A stretch of DNA of 64,000 nucleotides, taken from contig NZ_CP059856.1 in assembly GCF_009193325.2 (NCBI RefSeq), positions 558,001 to 622,000 of the forward strand, written 5' to 3'. Both the position numbers and the translations under genes were made by a program. Shown here piece by piece: positions 51,027 to 59,476 of the stretch. Position 1 is the first letter of the stretch. Each line of letters starts with the position of its first letter. The notes below the pieces were generated by a model. The model was not told the origin of the DNA. It ran no database searches and saw only the letters and a program-made list of their open reading frames with translations. The DNA is from Bacteroides zhangwenhongii (GTDB taxonomy: Bacteria > Bacteroidota > Bacteroidia > Bacteroidales > Bacteroidaceae).

Positions 51027-52432
51027 TTATTGCACGTTCATCACTATCGCTTTCAATTTATTTTTATCGGAAGAGCCTCCATACAGCAATTCATAAGTAC
51101 CTGCCACCGGATGCATTGTATTAGTCGCCTCATCAAACCATTCGAAACTCTCATGTGTAAGAGGAATAGTTACTGATTTTGTTTGCCCGGCAGGAATATG
51201 GACACGTTTGAAAGCACGCAGGGTATAACGGGGGCCGTCTTTATCTGCCGGAGATCGCAGATAAACCTGAACCACTTCATCTCCGTCCCGCTGCCCTACA
51301 TTACTTACCGGAACAGTTAACATAGCTGTTTCTCCTTTTCCAATCGTATTCTTACCCAGATTAGCCTCACCATAAATAAACGTTGTATAACTCAGCCCAT
51401 ACCCGAATGGGTAAAGTGGTTGCTGTTGTATATATCGATAAGTACGTCCCTTCATGGAATAATCTTCGAAGTCCGGCAACTGACCGGCATCCTTATAGAA
51501 AGTGACCGGTAAACGTCCTGCCGGGTTATAATCTCCAAACAGTACATCTACAATAGCCGTACCACCTGCCTGACCCGGATACCACGCCTGCAAAATTGCC
51601 TCACAAGTATTTGATTCCGGCACTAATCCGATGGCTGAACCGGAATAATTGATAAAGACTACTTTCTTTCCAGCTTTCTTCAAGGTCCTCAGCAAGTCGC
51701 GCTGAACAGCAGGAAGTTCAATATCCGTACGGTCGCCTCTTTTACATCCGCCTTCTGCACCAAGTCTTTGAAAGCCGGTAGGTAAGTCTCCCATAAATCA
51801 CGGGGAGCAATATTCTCCGCATCAAAACTGTGGCGGTTCCACTCCGGTCCGGAATGGACTGCGAAGTGTTTGGCACAAGCATGCAGTTTGTCGTATTTAC
51901 TATCCTCCGGTCCCTGCAAACCACGAACAACGGCCATCTCCAGTTGTCCCGTCAGATAAGGGTCTTCACCATAAGTCTCCTGTCCACGTCCCCAACGAGG
52001 ATCACGGAATATATTTACATTCGGCGTCCAGAATGTTAGTCCCTGATAGCGTTTTAAGACACCGTTTTCACTGAAAATACGGGATTTCACACGAGCCTCA
52101 TCGGACACAGCGTCGAAAACCTCATATAATAACGAATCATTAAAAGAAGCCCCCATACCGATAGCCTGGGGAAAAACTGTGGCCAACCCTGCGCGTCCGA
52201 CTCCGTGTAACGCTTCATTCCACCAGTCATACTCTTTGATTCCCAAACGCGGAATAGCGGGTGAGGCATTCTGCATGAGTGCAACTTTCTCTTCCAGAGT
52301 CAATCGGGGCAATAAATCTTCCGCCCGCTGTTCAGCCGTTAAAGAAGTGTCTTGATAAGGTAATTTTTGAGCGCAAGAAAAAAGCAAAGAGAGACTGCAT
52401 ACTCCAAGCGCAAATTTTAGTCCTGTATTCAT
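51027..52432 (-). pseudogene. GH3 beta-xylosidase-type gene broken by an internal out-of-frame deletion
   Basis: The N-terminal 249 residues are intact from the ATG at 52432: lipobox SLLFSC, then LTLEEKVALMQNASPAIPRLGIKEYDWWNEALHGV, TFWTPNVNIFRDPRWGRGQE and CAKHFAVHSGPE. After AFKDLVQKADVKE the frame runs into unrelated residues and stops at 51689. In another frame, from about 51737, the GH3 C-terminal part resumes as GDRTDIELPAVQRDLL and continues through YPFGYGLSYTTF and a fibronectin-III-like end to 51027. The two pieces total about 485 residues against roughly 860 for the family. The missing stretch would carry the catalytic Asp (SDC/SDW motif) and start of the second domain. The promoter and operator-like sites are intact, so loss is probably recent. 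Confidence 0.85.
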
Positions 52433-52467
52433 GTTATTACATATTAGTAGGTTATCTTGTTTCAACG

Positions 52468-52475
52468 CAAAGTTA
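52468..52475 (-). promoter_or_regulatory. -7 box of the GH3 pseudogene
   Basis: On the minus strand TAACTTTG, an exact TAnnTTTG match, 36 bp upstream of the ATG at 52432. Its presence supports 52432 as the original start. Confidence 0.6.
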
Positions 52476-52504
52476 ACGGATTTCAGCCAATAGTATATAT
52501 AATC

Positions 52505-52533
52505 ATGTATCAAAGACTTGTATTCGTGTTACA
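52505..52533 (-). promoter_or_regulatory. putative HTCS operator upstream of GH3 (two phased half-sites)
   Basis: ATGTATCA (52505-52512) and GTGTTACA (52526-52533) on the + strand are 21 bp apart, and the proximal one begins 30 bp from the -7 box, the same geometry as at the other PUL promoters. Confidence 0.5.
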
Positions 52534-52590
52534 TATACGCATAGAAAAGCCAAGATTTCCTGATATTACATTTCAACAGAACTAAAATAG

Positions 52591-52666
52591 ACTTAAAACT
52601 TTCCCGATTTCCAATAAAAGTTTGAAGTATACTTAAAACTTTTCCTTATCTTAGCAAAAGTTTTAA
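52591..52666 (+). promoter_or_regulatory. palindromic operator-like array over the ATPase promoter
   Basis: A 28-bp palindrome with a single mismatched pair spans 52616-52643 (half-site AAAAGTTT, centre GTATAC). Further half-sites lie 25 bp out on each side: ACTTAAAACTTT at 52591-52602 and AAAAGTTTTAA at 52656-52666. A near-consensus -7 box, TATCTTAG (52647-52654), sits between the palindrome and the last half-site. Layout suggests a repressor or autoregulatory site. Confidence 0.5.
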
Positions 52667-52689
52667 ATACAAATAAAACCTATAATAAG

Positions 52690-53895
52690 ATGGACTTTCC
52701 TAGAATTCTCAAAAAAAGAAAAGGCTATATCGAACGGATAAAACCTTTCATGCGGAAATCTGTAGCTAAGGTACTGACAGGTCAGAGACGTGTAGGCAAA
52801 AGCTTTCTCCTTTATCAACTTATTGAAGAAATTTTAGGTGAAGAGCCAAATGCTAATATCATTTACATCAATCTGGAAGACTTTGAATTCAGTTCATTAC
52901 AAACAGCCCAAGATTTACATTCCTACATCATTTCTCAAAGTCAGAAGAAAGACAAGAACTATATATTTATCGACGAAATACAGGACATTCCGGGATTTGA
53001 GAAAGTGATTCGTTCTCTTCTCCTCAATGAGGATAACGATATATACATTACCGGCAGCAATGCCAATATGCTTTCAGGAGAACTTGCAACTTATTTAAGC
53101 GGCAGATATATTGAATTCAAAATATACAGTCTCTCTTATTTGGAATTCCTCGAATTTCATGGATTAACTGACAATGAAAAAAGCTATGAGCTATATAGTC
53201 GTTATGGTGGGCTTCCTTACTTGTTGAACCTTCCTCTCGAAGACGAAACAGTAAATGAATATCTAAAAAGCGTATACTCTACGATTGTTTTTCGTGATGT
53301 AGTCAGTCGGTATAAACTACGAAACACATTATTTTTAGAGAAGTTAATCCAGTTCTTATCCGAAAACATAGGAAATCTGTTCTCGGCTAAAAATATCAGT
53401 GATTATTTAAAATCACAACATGCGACGGTTTCTGTGAATCAAATTCAAAATTATACAGAATACCTAAGCAACGCTTTTCTTATTCACCGGGTAGAAAGAT
53501 ATGATTTAATAGGTAAACGTGTCTTTGAAATAGGAGAGAAATATTATTTCGAAAATATGGGAATCCGCAATATTGTTATTGGATACCGCATTACAGACAA
53601 AGCCAAGATATTAGAGAATCTGGTTTATAACCATCTTTTATACAGAGGATATGAAGTAAAGGTTGGTTATTATGGAGATAAGGAAATTGATTTCATTGGA
53701 GAAAAAAACGGAGAAAAACTCTACATACAAGTTGCCTTAAAAATAGACAGTGAAAAAACCGCTGAAAGAGAATTCGGGAATCTACTGAAAATACAAGATA
53801 ATTATCCTAAAATGGTAATAACAGAGGATAACTTCAACGGGAATAGCTATGAAGGGATACGCCACTGTTCAATACGCCAGTTCTTAATGGAGTAG
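52690..53895 (+). CDS. AAA-family ATPase with DUF4143-type C-terminus
   Basis: A 401-residue cytoplasmic ATPase. Walker A is LTGQRRVGKSFLLYQL (residues about 29-44) and Walker B is YIFIDEIQDIPG (about 97). After it come ITGSNANMLSGELATYLSGRYIEFKIYSLSYLEF and a winged-helix/nuclease-like C-terminal half ending in GYEVKVGYYGDKEIDFIGEKNGEKLYIQVAL, whose DxxE...QV spacing recalls a PD-(D/E)XK fold. Genes of this family are numerous in Bacteroides and their role is unknown; links to toxin-antitoxin-like or defence functions have been proposed but not shown here. It stands alone between the PUL and the sugar-oxidation operon, with its own palindromic control region. Confidence 0.85.
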   Translation: MDFPRILKKRKGYIERIKPFMRKSVAKVLTGQRRVGKSFLLYQLIEEILGEEPNANIIYINLEDFEFSSLQTAQDLHSYIISQSQKKDKNYIFIDEIQDIPGFEKVIRSLLLNEDNDIYITGSNANMLSGELATYLSGRYIEFKIYSLSYLEFLEFHGLTDNEKSYELYSRYGGLPYLLNLPLEDETVNEYLKSVYSTIVFRDVVSRYKLRNTLFLEKLIQFLSENIGNLFSAKNISDYLKSQHATVSVNQIQNYTEYLSNAFLIHRVERYDLIGKRVFEIGEKYYFENMGIRNIVIGYRITDKAKILENLVYNHLLYRGYEVKVGYYGDKEIDFIGEKNGEKLYIQVALKIDSEKTAEREFGNLLKIQDNYPKMVITEDNFNGNSYEGIRHCSIRQFLME

Positions 53896-53934
53896 CTTGC
53901 AGCAGTAACTCAATCGATCATCTTCTTAGATGCA

Positions 53935-53974
53935 GATTGCACGGATCAAATAAAAATCTCTGTTCCGTGCAATC
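53935..53974. terminator. convergent terminator between the ATPase and the dehydrogenase operon
   Basis: An 11-bp perfect inverted repeat (GATTGCACGGA / TCCGTGCAATC) with an 18-nt A-rich loop lies in the 108-bp gap between two convergent genes. It may serve both. There is no strong T run after it. Confidence 0.5.
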
Positions 53975-54003
53975 CAGATCATAAGAGCCGACTAAACAGC
54001 TAC

Positions 54004-55020
54004 TTAAAACTCAACTAAAATACGGAATACCTTCCCCGGATTAGCCGCCCATTCCTGCATAGCTTCTAAAGCTCCTTCAGGTTTGGCAACTTTCGAGATC
54101 AACTCTTCTACCGGACAATTTCCTTCTTTCATATAATTGATGACTGCACGGAAATCTGCCGGCAAGGCATTTCTGGAACCACGAATATCCAGTTCTTTCT
54201 GAACAAAGAGTTTCGTTTGGAAAGCAACTTCACTTTTAGCGTAGCCGATACAAACCACCCGTCCTGTGAAACCGACTTCATCCACCGCCATTACATAAGT
54301 CACCGGACTGCCAACAGCTTCAATCACGACATCAGCCCCCAATCCTTCTGTGATCTCCTGCATCCGTCCGTGCACATTTTCTGTCTTGGAGTTAATCACA
54401 TAAGAAGCGCCTACCTTTTTCGCCAGTTCCAGCTTTTCGTCATCCAAGTCAACAGCGATTACTGTTGCACCTCTCAAAGCGGCACGTACAATGGCACCGA
54501 TACCAATCATACCACAGCCAATCACCATCACAAATTCGTTGTCGATCACCTGTGCACGAGATACGGCATGAAAACCGACACTCATCGGTTCGATCAAAGC
54601 ACAGTCACGAGAAGAGATATTACCGGCCGGAATAATCTTTGTCCAAGGCAATACAGCATATTCGCACATCACCCCATTGCGTTGCACGCCTAATGTTTCA
54701 TTATGTTCGCAAGCATTAACACGACCATTGCGACAAGAAGCACATTTTCCACAGTTGGTATATGGATTCAAGGTCACATTCATGCCTTTTTCAAAACCTG
54801 CCGGAACATCCGGACCGATTTCCTCAATGATTGCTCCTACTTCGTGCCCCGGTATCACAGGTAATTTCACCATCGGATTTTTGCCCAGGAATGTGTTCAA
54901 GTCGGAACCACAAAAACCAACAAACTTGATTCTTACTAATACTTCACCGGCTCCAACGGTCGGTTTTTCCAGTTCAACCACCTTCATTTCGGAGGGATTG
55001 ATAATTTGAACTGCTTTCAT
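54004..55020 (-). CDS. zinc-dependent dehydrogenase, probable L-galactonate 5-dehydrogenase
   Basis: A 338-residue medium-chain dehydrogenase. Catalytic-zinc ligands are in GFCGSDLNT and PGHEVGAII. The structural-zinc cysteines are in NCGKCASCRNGRVNACE, and the NAD site is VMVIGCGMIGIGAIV followed by VIAVDLDDEKLELAKKVGA. The family includes galactitol-phosphate, threonine and L-galactonate dehydrogenases. The operon order (aldo/keto reductase, amidohydrolase lactonase, FucP-like transporter, this gene) equals that of the L-galactose pathway of Bacteroides vulgatus, in which this member oxidises L-galactonate to D-tagaturonate with NAD. The substrate is therefore inferred from context; L-fuconate is the main alternative. 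It is the last gene of the operon. Confidence 0.82.
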   Translation of the reverse strand: MKAVQIINPSEMKVVELEKPTVGAGEVLVRIKFVGFCGSDLNTFLGKNPMVKLPVIPGHEVGAIIEEIGPDVPAGFEKGMNVTLNPYTNCGKCASCRNGRVNACEHNETLGVQRNGVMCEYAVLPWTKIIPAGNISSRDCALIEPMSVGFHAVSRAQVIDNEFVMVIGCGMIGIGAIVRAALRGATVIAVDLDDEKLELAKKVGASYVINSKTENVHGRMQEITEGLGADVVIEAVGSPVTYVMAVDEVGFTGRVVCIGYAKSEVAFQTKLFVQKELDIRGSRNALPADFRAVINYMKEGNCPVEELISKVAKPEGALEAMQEWAANPGKVFRILVEF

Positions 55021-55045
55021 TTGATATGTATTTGATAAAATTTTA

Positions 55046-56314
55046 TTAATCGATTACTTTATAACCTTTCCAGCCGTAATAGGCACAGAAGACAAAGCAA
55101 ATCATCGGCACGCAATAAGCTACATAATAAATATGTTCATGGGCATGCATGAAATAAGCCGTCAACTGCGGGAGACAAGCATTACCAACGATCGCCATTA
55201 CAAGAAAGGCCGAACCGCTCTTCGTCTGATTTCCAAGTCCTTTTAAAGCCAATGAGAATTGAGTAGGATACATGATAGACATAAAGAACGAGATAGCCAG
55301 CATCGCATATAGTCCGATCATTCCTCCCCATATCATCACCACTCCGCACAGGAGGATATTCATCAGGGCATAGAGCAACAGCATATCTTGAGGACGGAAT
55401 TTCACCATCAAGCCTGTACCAATCCAACGTCCCAGAAGAAAAGCCAGCATATAGAGTCCGAAGAAAGTGGTAGCCGTATCTTCCGGCAATCCCGCATAGG
55501 TGCAGCAATAGACCAGGAAAAGGCTGTTGATGGCTGTCTGCCCGCCATTATAGAAGAATTGTGCAATCACTCCCCAACGAAGATGCGAGTGTTTTAATAC
55601 TCCGAAGTCTATCAGTTTTTCTTTCTTAGCATCAGTCACCATTGCATCTGAAGAGGTTGTTTCATCTCCAATCTTCGGCAACTTTGAAAAGACAAATACA
55701 ACGGCTATGGCAATGAGCAGTAACGCCAATATCAGATAAGGAAGTTTCATGGCATCCGTTTCCAGTTGGATATAGGCTTGCCAACCACCCGGATAATCTA
55801 CAGGAAGCGTTTCCCGTGTGTAATGATTCCCACTAAGGATGAGTTTGCTTAGGAACATGGCGGCAATGAAAGCTCCGAGCCCGTTGAAGGACTGCGCCAG
55901 GTTCAATCGGCGAGGAGCCGTTTCAGAGGCGCCCAGCACTGTTACATACGGATTGGCAGCCGTCTCCAGAAAGCACATTCCGGTGGCAATGATAAAAAAG
56001 ATGCAAAGGTAAGCCCAATATTCTTTTAGTAGGGCAGCAGGGAAAAAGAGCAGCCCCCCGATAGCGGCCAGGATAAGTCCGAATATAATTCCCGCTTTAT
56101 AGCTGTATCGTTTCATGAACATAGCTATCGGAATAGGGAAAATGAAGTAGGCAAGCCAATAGGCTGTCTCTGTAAAAGAAGCCTCAAAGGTATTCAGTTC
56201 GCAGGTCTTCATCAATTGCCGGATCATTGTAGGAAGCAGATTACTGCTTATCGCCCACAAGAAGAAAAGGCAGAAAACCAAAGCTAAAGGTATTGTATAT
56301 GTATTCTTTTTCAT
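55046..56314 (-). CDS. FucP-family sugar:proton symporter (MFS), probably L-galactose
   Basis: A 422-residue membrane protein with 12 hydrophobic segments. The start PLALVFCLFFLWAISSNLLPTMIRQL, the ETAANPYVTVLGA motif and FLGRWIGTGLM correspond to L-fucose permease FucP and relatives. FucP itself also accepts L-galactose, which differs from L-fucose only at C6. Located between the dehydrogenase (25 bp away) and the lactonase (38 bp), it would bring the released monosaccharide through the inner membrane. L-fucose remains possible, but no fucose isomerase, kinase or aldolase lies nearby. Confidence 0.88.
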   Translation of the reverse strand: MKKNTYTIPLALVFCLFFLWAISSNLLPTMIRQLMKTCELNTFEASFTETAYWLAYFIFPIPIAMFMKRYSYKAGIIFGLILAAIGGLLFFPAALLKEYWAYLCIFFIIATGMCFLETAANPYVTVLGASETAPRRLNLAQSFNGLGAFIAAMFLSKLILSGNHYTRETLPVDYPGGWQAYIQLETDAMKLPYLILALLLIAIAVVFVFSKLPKIGDETTSSDAMVTDAKKEKLIDFGVLKHSHLRWGVIAQFFYNGGQTAINSLFLVYCCTYAGLPEDTATTFFGLYMLAFLLGRWIGTGLMVKFRPQDMLLLYALMNILLCGVVMIWGGMIGLYAMLAISFFMSIMYPTQFSLALKGLGNQTKSGSAFLVMAIVGNACLPQLTAYFMHAHEHIYYVAYCVPMICFVFCAYYGWKGYKVID

Positions 56315-56352
56315 GGCATGAATATAGTTTTACGATAAGGTTGTTTTCTCAA

Positions 56353-57276
56353 TCATTCGGACATGTTCTTGATGTAAGGAAGCACGGGAAGATCTGTAAA
56401 TCCATAGAAATTCCGGGCATTCTCTCCCAAAAAGAGTCTTTTATCCTCTTCCGTTAATTCAGAAGACTTCACCACAAAATCATAAGACATTTTGTAGGTG
56501 ATGGCTGTGATGGTACGCGGATAATCCGAGCCCCACATCAGTTTTTCCATTCCCACCAGATCTGCCGCTTCACGGATGGCTTTTATCGCTCCTTTAAAAG
56601 GATAGAATTCGTCATTGAAAAGCCAAGTGATTCCACCGGATTCAATCATCACATTGGAATGACGTGCCAGACGGATTTGCTCTTTCCAGTCGGGGCGAGT
56701 CACCATTCCGAAGTGTCCGATAGCTATCCGCAAATCCGGACATTCCTGAATAATCTCTTCCATTTCAGGAACCTGTGTGGCTCCGTCGGCTAAATCAATA
56801 GAAAGCAGAATGCCCTTATCTTCCATATAATGGAACATTTCCATCATCTCTTCGCTGTTCAGCATCACCCTTCCTTCTTTCAGCAAAAAACGATGGGCAG
56901 GAATCTTGATGGCTTTAAAACCTTTTGCGATCAGTTCTTTTGCCTGTTCCAGAAATCCCGGTTTACGAAATTCGCACATACCGCAAACAAAGAAACGATC
57001 GGGATAACGGGAAACGACTTCCGACAAATAATCATTCTGAATACCATCAATAAATTCTTGAGTGATAACAGCGGCAGATACTTGTGCATAGTCCATATTC
57101 GAAAGAAAGACTTCCGCACTATTCACCCCGTCTATCATAAAAGGAGGAACCATCTGGCGAATCTCTCCCATAAATTCCGAACGTCCGTTTTCCAACGTAC
57201 GAATAGGCAGTCCGTCTACGACTGTATCTTGCCGTAGCCATAAATGAGCATGTGCATCAATGATTGTGTAGTCCAT
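56353..57276 (-). CDS. amidohydrolase-superfamily lactonase, probable L-galactono-1,5-lactonase
   Basis: A 307-residue amidohydrolase_2-type TIM barrel. The first metal motif is IIDAHAHLWL at the N-terminus. Later IAIGHFGMVTRP gives a metal His, and LMWGSDYPRTI gives the conserved Asp near the C-terminal end of the barrel. Sugar lactonases of this superfamily (L-fucono- and L-galactono-1,5-lactonases) open lactones made by sugar dehydrogenases. With the aldo/keto reductase 15 bp upstream and the L-galactonate-type dehydrogenase downstream, hydrolysis of L-galactono-lactone to L-galactonate in the cytoplasm is the likely role. Metal-dependent decarboxylases share the same fold and cannot be fully excluded. 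Confidence 0.8.
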   Translation of the reverse strand: MDYTIIDAHAHLWLRQDTVVDGLPIRTLENGRSEFMGEIRQMVPPFMIDGVNSAEVFLSNMDYAQVSAAVITQEFIDGIQNDYLSEVVSRYPDRFFVCGMCEFRKPGFLEQAKELIAKGFKAIKIPAHRFLLKEGRVMLNSEEMMEMFHYMEDKGILLSIDLADGATQVPEMEEIIQECPDLRIAIGHFGMVTRPDWKEQIRLARHSNVMIESGGITWLFNDEFYPFKGAIKAIREAADLVGMEKLMWGSDYPRTITAITYKMSYDFVVKSSELTEEDKRLFLGENARNFYGFTDLPVLPYIKNMSE

Positions 57277-57291
57277 ACCAACAAGTTCGTT

Positions 57292-58224
57292 TTATGAGTT
57301 TGCCCAGCTTACACGTTTCTGTTCCCCGATAATCTCCTGAACTTCCCGAACGAGCTCCCAATCAATCGGTTCTTCAATGAAAGCGATATTCTTTTTCACA
57401 TTCTCCGGGTTGGTTGTACTGAACAGGGTGGTGGCAATACGGGGATTGCTGACAGAGAACTGCATAGCCAGTTTTTCAATCGGATAGTTCTTGGCTTTGC
57501 AGTGTTCCATTGCTTTACGGCAGGCTTCTACCAACGATTGGGGAGCCGGATGCCAGGCAGGAACACCACGTTCGCTCAACAATCCCATCGAAAGCGGAGA
57601 AGCATTAATCACACCGATTCCTTTGGATTCAAAATAGTCCAGAAAATCCACTAATTTATCATCGCACAGACAATAATGGCAAAAATTGAGAATGGACTCG
57701 ACTGTGCCGATTGGCGAGTGGTCGATTACCCATTTCAGATTCTCCAACTGTAAATCTGTGATTCCGACATGGCCTACCACTCCTTTCTCACGCAGTGCTA
57801 CTAAGGCAGGCAATGTCTCATTGACAATCTGATTCAAATCGGCAAATTCAATATCGTGTACATTTATCAAATCGATAAACTCTATATGTAAGCGTTCCAT
57901 ACTCTCGTAAACACTCTCAGTTACCCGTTTGGCTGAGTAATCCCAGGTGTTCACTCCATCTTTTCCATAACGCCCTACTTTTGTAGAAAGATAATAACGG
58001 TCGCGCGGAAGCTCTTTCAACGCTTTTCCTAACACGGTCTCCGCTTTATAATGTCCGTAATAAGGAGAGACATCTATAAAATTCATTCCCGATTCAACGG
58101 CGGTAAATACCGCTTGAATGCCTTCTTGTTCTTTTAAATCATGGAAAACTCCTCCTAAGGAAGAGGCTCCGAAACTAAGGGATGACACTTTCATCCCTGT
58201 CTTTCCGATTTCATGGTATTGCAT
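57292..58224 (-). CDS. aldo/keto reductase, probable L-galactose dehydrogenase
   Basis: A 310-residue AKR-superfamily enzyme from the ATG at 58224 (MQYHEIGKTGMKVSSLSFGASSLGG); an in-frame upstream ATG at 58308 would run through the promoter region and is rejected. The catalytic tetrad is visible: Asp and Tyr in NFIDVSPYYG, Lys in YYLSTKVGRYG and His in DLINVHDIEF. FSTTNPENVKKNIAF forms the nucleotide-binding end. The sequence fits the L-galactose/L-fucose dehydrogenase group, which oxidises the sugar at C1 to the lactone with NAD(P). First gene of the leftward operon, divergent from the LacI gene that probably controls it. Confidence 0.85.
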   Translation of the reverse strand: MQYHEIGKTGMKVSSLSFGASSLGGVFHDLKEQEGIQAVFTAVESGMNFIDVSPYYGHYKAETVLGKALKELPRDRYYLSTKVGRYGKDGVNTWDYSAKRVTESVYESMERLHIEFIDLINVHDIEFADLNQIVNETLPALVALREKGVVGHVGITDLQLENLKWVIDHSPIGTVESILNFCHYCLCDDKLVDFLDYFESKGIGVINASPLSMGLLSERGVPAWHPAPQSLVEACRKAMEHCKAKNYPIEKLAMQFSVSNPRIATTLFSTTNPENVKKNIAFIEEPIDWELVREVQEIIGEQKRVSWANS

Positions 58225-58255
58225 ACTTTTAGGTTTTAAATAGTTTTGTATGCGA

Positions 58256-58263
58256 CAAAAATA
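58256..58263 (-). promoter_or_regulatory. -7 box of the sugar-oxidation operon
   Basis: On the minus strand TATTTTTG matches TAnnTTTG, 32 bp upstream of the aldo/keto reductase ATG at 58224, in the divergent gap shared with the LacI gene. Confidence 0.55.
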
Positions 58264-58307
58264 GGTCAGGAATGATTTCCGTATAGCGGTAAAGCCACTA
58301 AAAAGCA

Positions 58308-58323
58308 ACGTAATGGTTTACGT
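58308..58323. promoter_or_regulatory. candidate LacI-type operator in the divergent promoter region
   Basis: A 16-bp inverted repeat with half-sites ACGTAA and TTACGT separated by four bases lies between the aldo/keto reductase and LacI genes. Symmetry and location fit a LacI-family operator controlling both directions; the ends (ACGTAA) are unusual, as is the even 4-bp centre. Inference only. Confidence 0.4.
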
Positions 58324-58402
58324 AAAAAATATTGTTTCAGATATGCGTATTTATCCGGGAATGTGCTTTCTTTGTAAAAGAATCAAAGTAAAGGACCTTC
58401 AA

Positions 58403-59440
58403 ATGGAATACCGGAAACATACTTCACTCAAAGATCTCGCTCAAGCATTGGGAGTATCGATTCCCACTGTATCCAGAGCACTGAAAGACAGCCCGGAAAT
58501 CAGCCGTGAGCTCTGCGCCAAGGCTAAGGAACTGGCAAAAGAAATGAATTACCGTCCCAATCCTTTTGCCATGAGCTTACGGAAAAATGCCCCGCGTATC
58601 ATCGGAGTGATTGTTCCGGATATCGTAACTCATTTCTTCGCCTCTATCTTGAACGGTATAGAAAATATGGCTATCGCCAACGGATATTTTGTGATTATCA
58701 CTACATCGCATGAGTCATACGAACATGAGAAACGGAACGTTGAAAACCTGGTAAATATGCGTGTGGAGGGTATCATCGCCTGCTTATCACAGGAGACTAC
58801 GGACTATTCCCATTTTGCGGCACTAAAAGATATCAATATGCCGCTTATTCTATTTGATCGTGTTTGTCTGACGGAACAGTTTTCTTCGGTTGTTGCGGAC
58901 GGGGTGCAATCCGCTCAAATGGCAACACAACATCTTCTGGATAATGGTAGCAAACGGGTAGCGTTTATAGGTGGAGCGAATCATCTGGACATCGTCAAGA
59001 AAAGAAAGCATGGTTATCTGGAAGCTCTACGTGACAACCGGATTCCCATCGAGAAAGAGTTGGTCGTCTGCCGGAAGATTGATTACGAGGAGGGTAAAAT
59101 TGCCACAGAGACCTTGCTGTCGCTTCCCCAGCCTCCTGATGCCATACTTGCCATGAATGATACCTTAGCTTTTGCCGCTATGGAAGTTATCAAAAAACAT
59201 GGACTGCGTATACCGGACGACATTGCCATCATCGGATATACGGACGAACAACACGCCAATTACGTAGAGCCTAAATTATCGGCTGTGTCCCATCAAACTT
59301 ATAAAATGGGAGAAACTGCCTGCCGACTATTGATTGAGCAGATTAAAGGAGATAAGGCTGTCAAGCAAGTGGTCATTCCGACTCATTTACAGGTGAGAGA
59401 AAGTAGTATAAAATCAAATAAGGTGTTGTATCCCTTATGA
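58403..59440 (+). CDS. LacI-family transcriptional regulator of the sugar-oxidation operon
   Basis: A 345-residue repressor-type protein starting at the ATG at 58403 (MEYRKHTSLKDLAQALG); the frame is open upstream but the helix-turn-helix follows this start immediately. The HTH is TSLKDLAQALGVSIPTVSRALKDS and the hinge ELAKEMNYRPNPFAMSLRKN. A periplasmic-binding-protein-like effector domain follows (IIGVIVPDIVTHFFASILNG, IGYTDEQHANYVEPKLSAV). Divergent orientation from the four-gene operon, with an inverted repeat between them, suggests control of that operon by the sugar or a pathway intermediate. Effector not predictable. Confidence 0.9.
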   Translation: MEYRKHTSLKDLAQALGVSIPTVSRALKDSPEISRELCAKAKELAKEMNYRPNPFAMSLRKNAPRIIGVIVPDIVTHFFASILNGIENMAIANGYFVIITTSHESYEHEKRNVENLVNMRVEGIIACLSQETTDYSHFAALKDINMPLILFDRVCLTEQFSSVVADGVQSAQMATQHLLDNGSKRVAFIGGANHLDIVKKRKHGYLEALRDNRIPIEKELVVCRKIDYEEGKIATETLLSLPQPPDAILAMNDTLAFAAMEVIKKHGLRIPDDIAIIGYTDEQHANYVEPKLSAVSHQTYKMGETACRLLIEQIKGDKAVKQVVIPTHLQVRESSIKSNKVLYPL

Positions 59441-59476
59441 CCAACACCTTATTTATTTTTCTTATTCTTGGGAAGA

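Noticed and set aside
52563..52570. ATATTACA as a third site in the GH3 array
   Set aside because: It is 37 bp from the neighbouring site, out of phase with the 21-bp spacing seen elsewhere.
58221..58253. GCATAC/GTATGC inverted repeat as a LacI operator
   Set aside because: Only six bases per arm, 21 bp apart, and one arm overlaps the aldo/keto reductase start codon; the 58308-58323 site is more symmetric.
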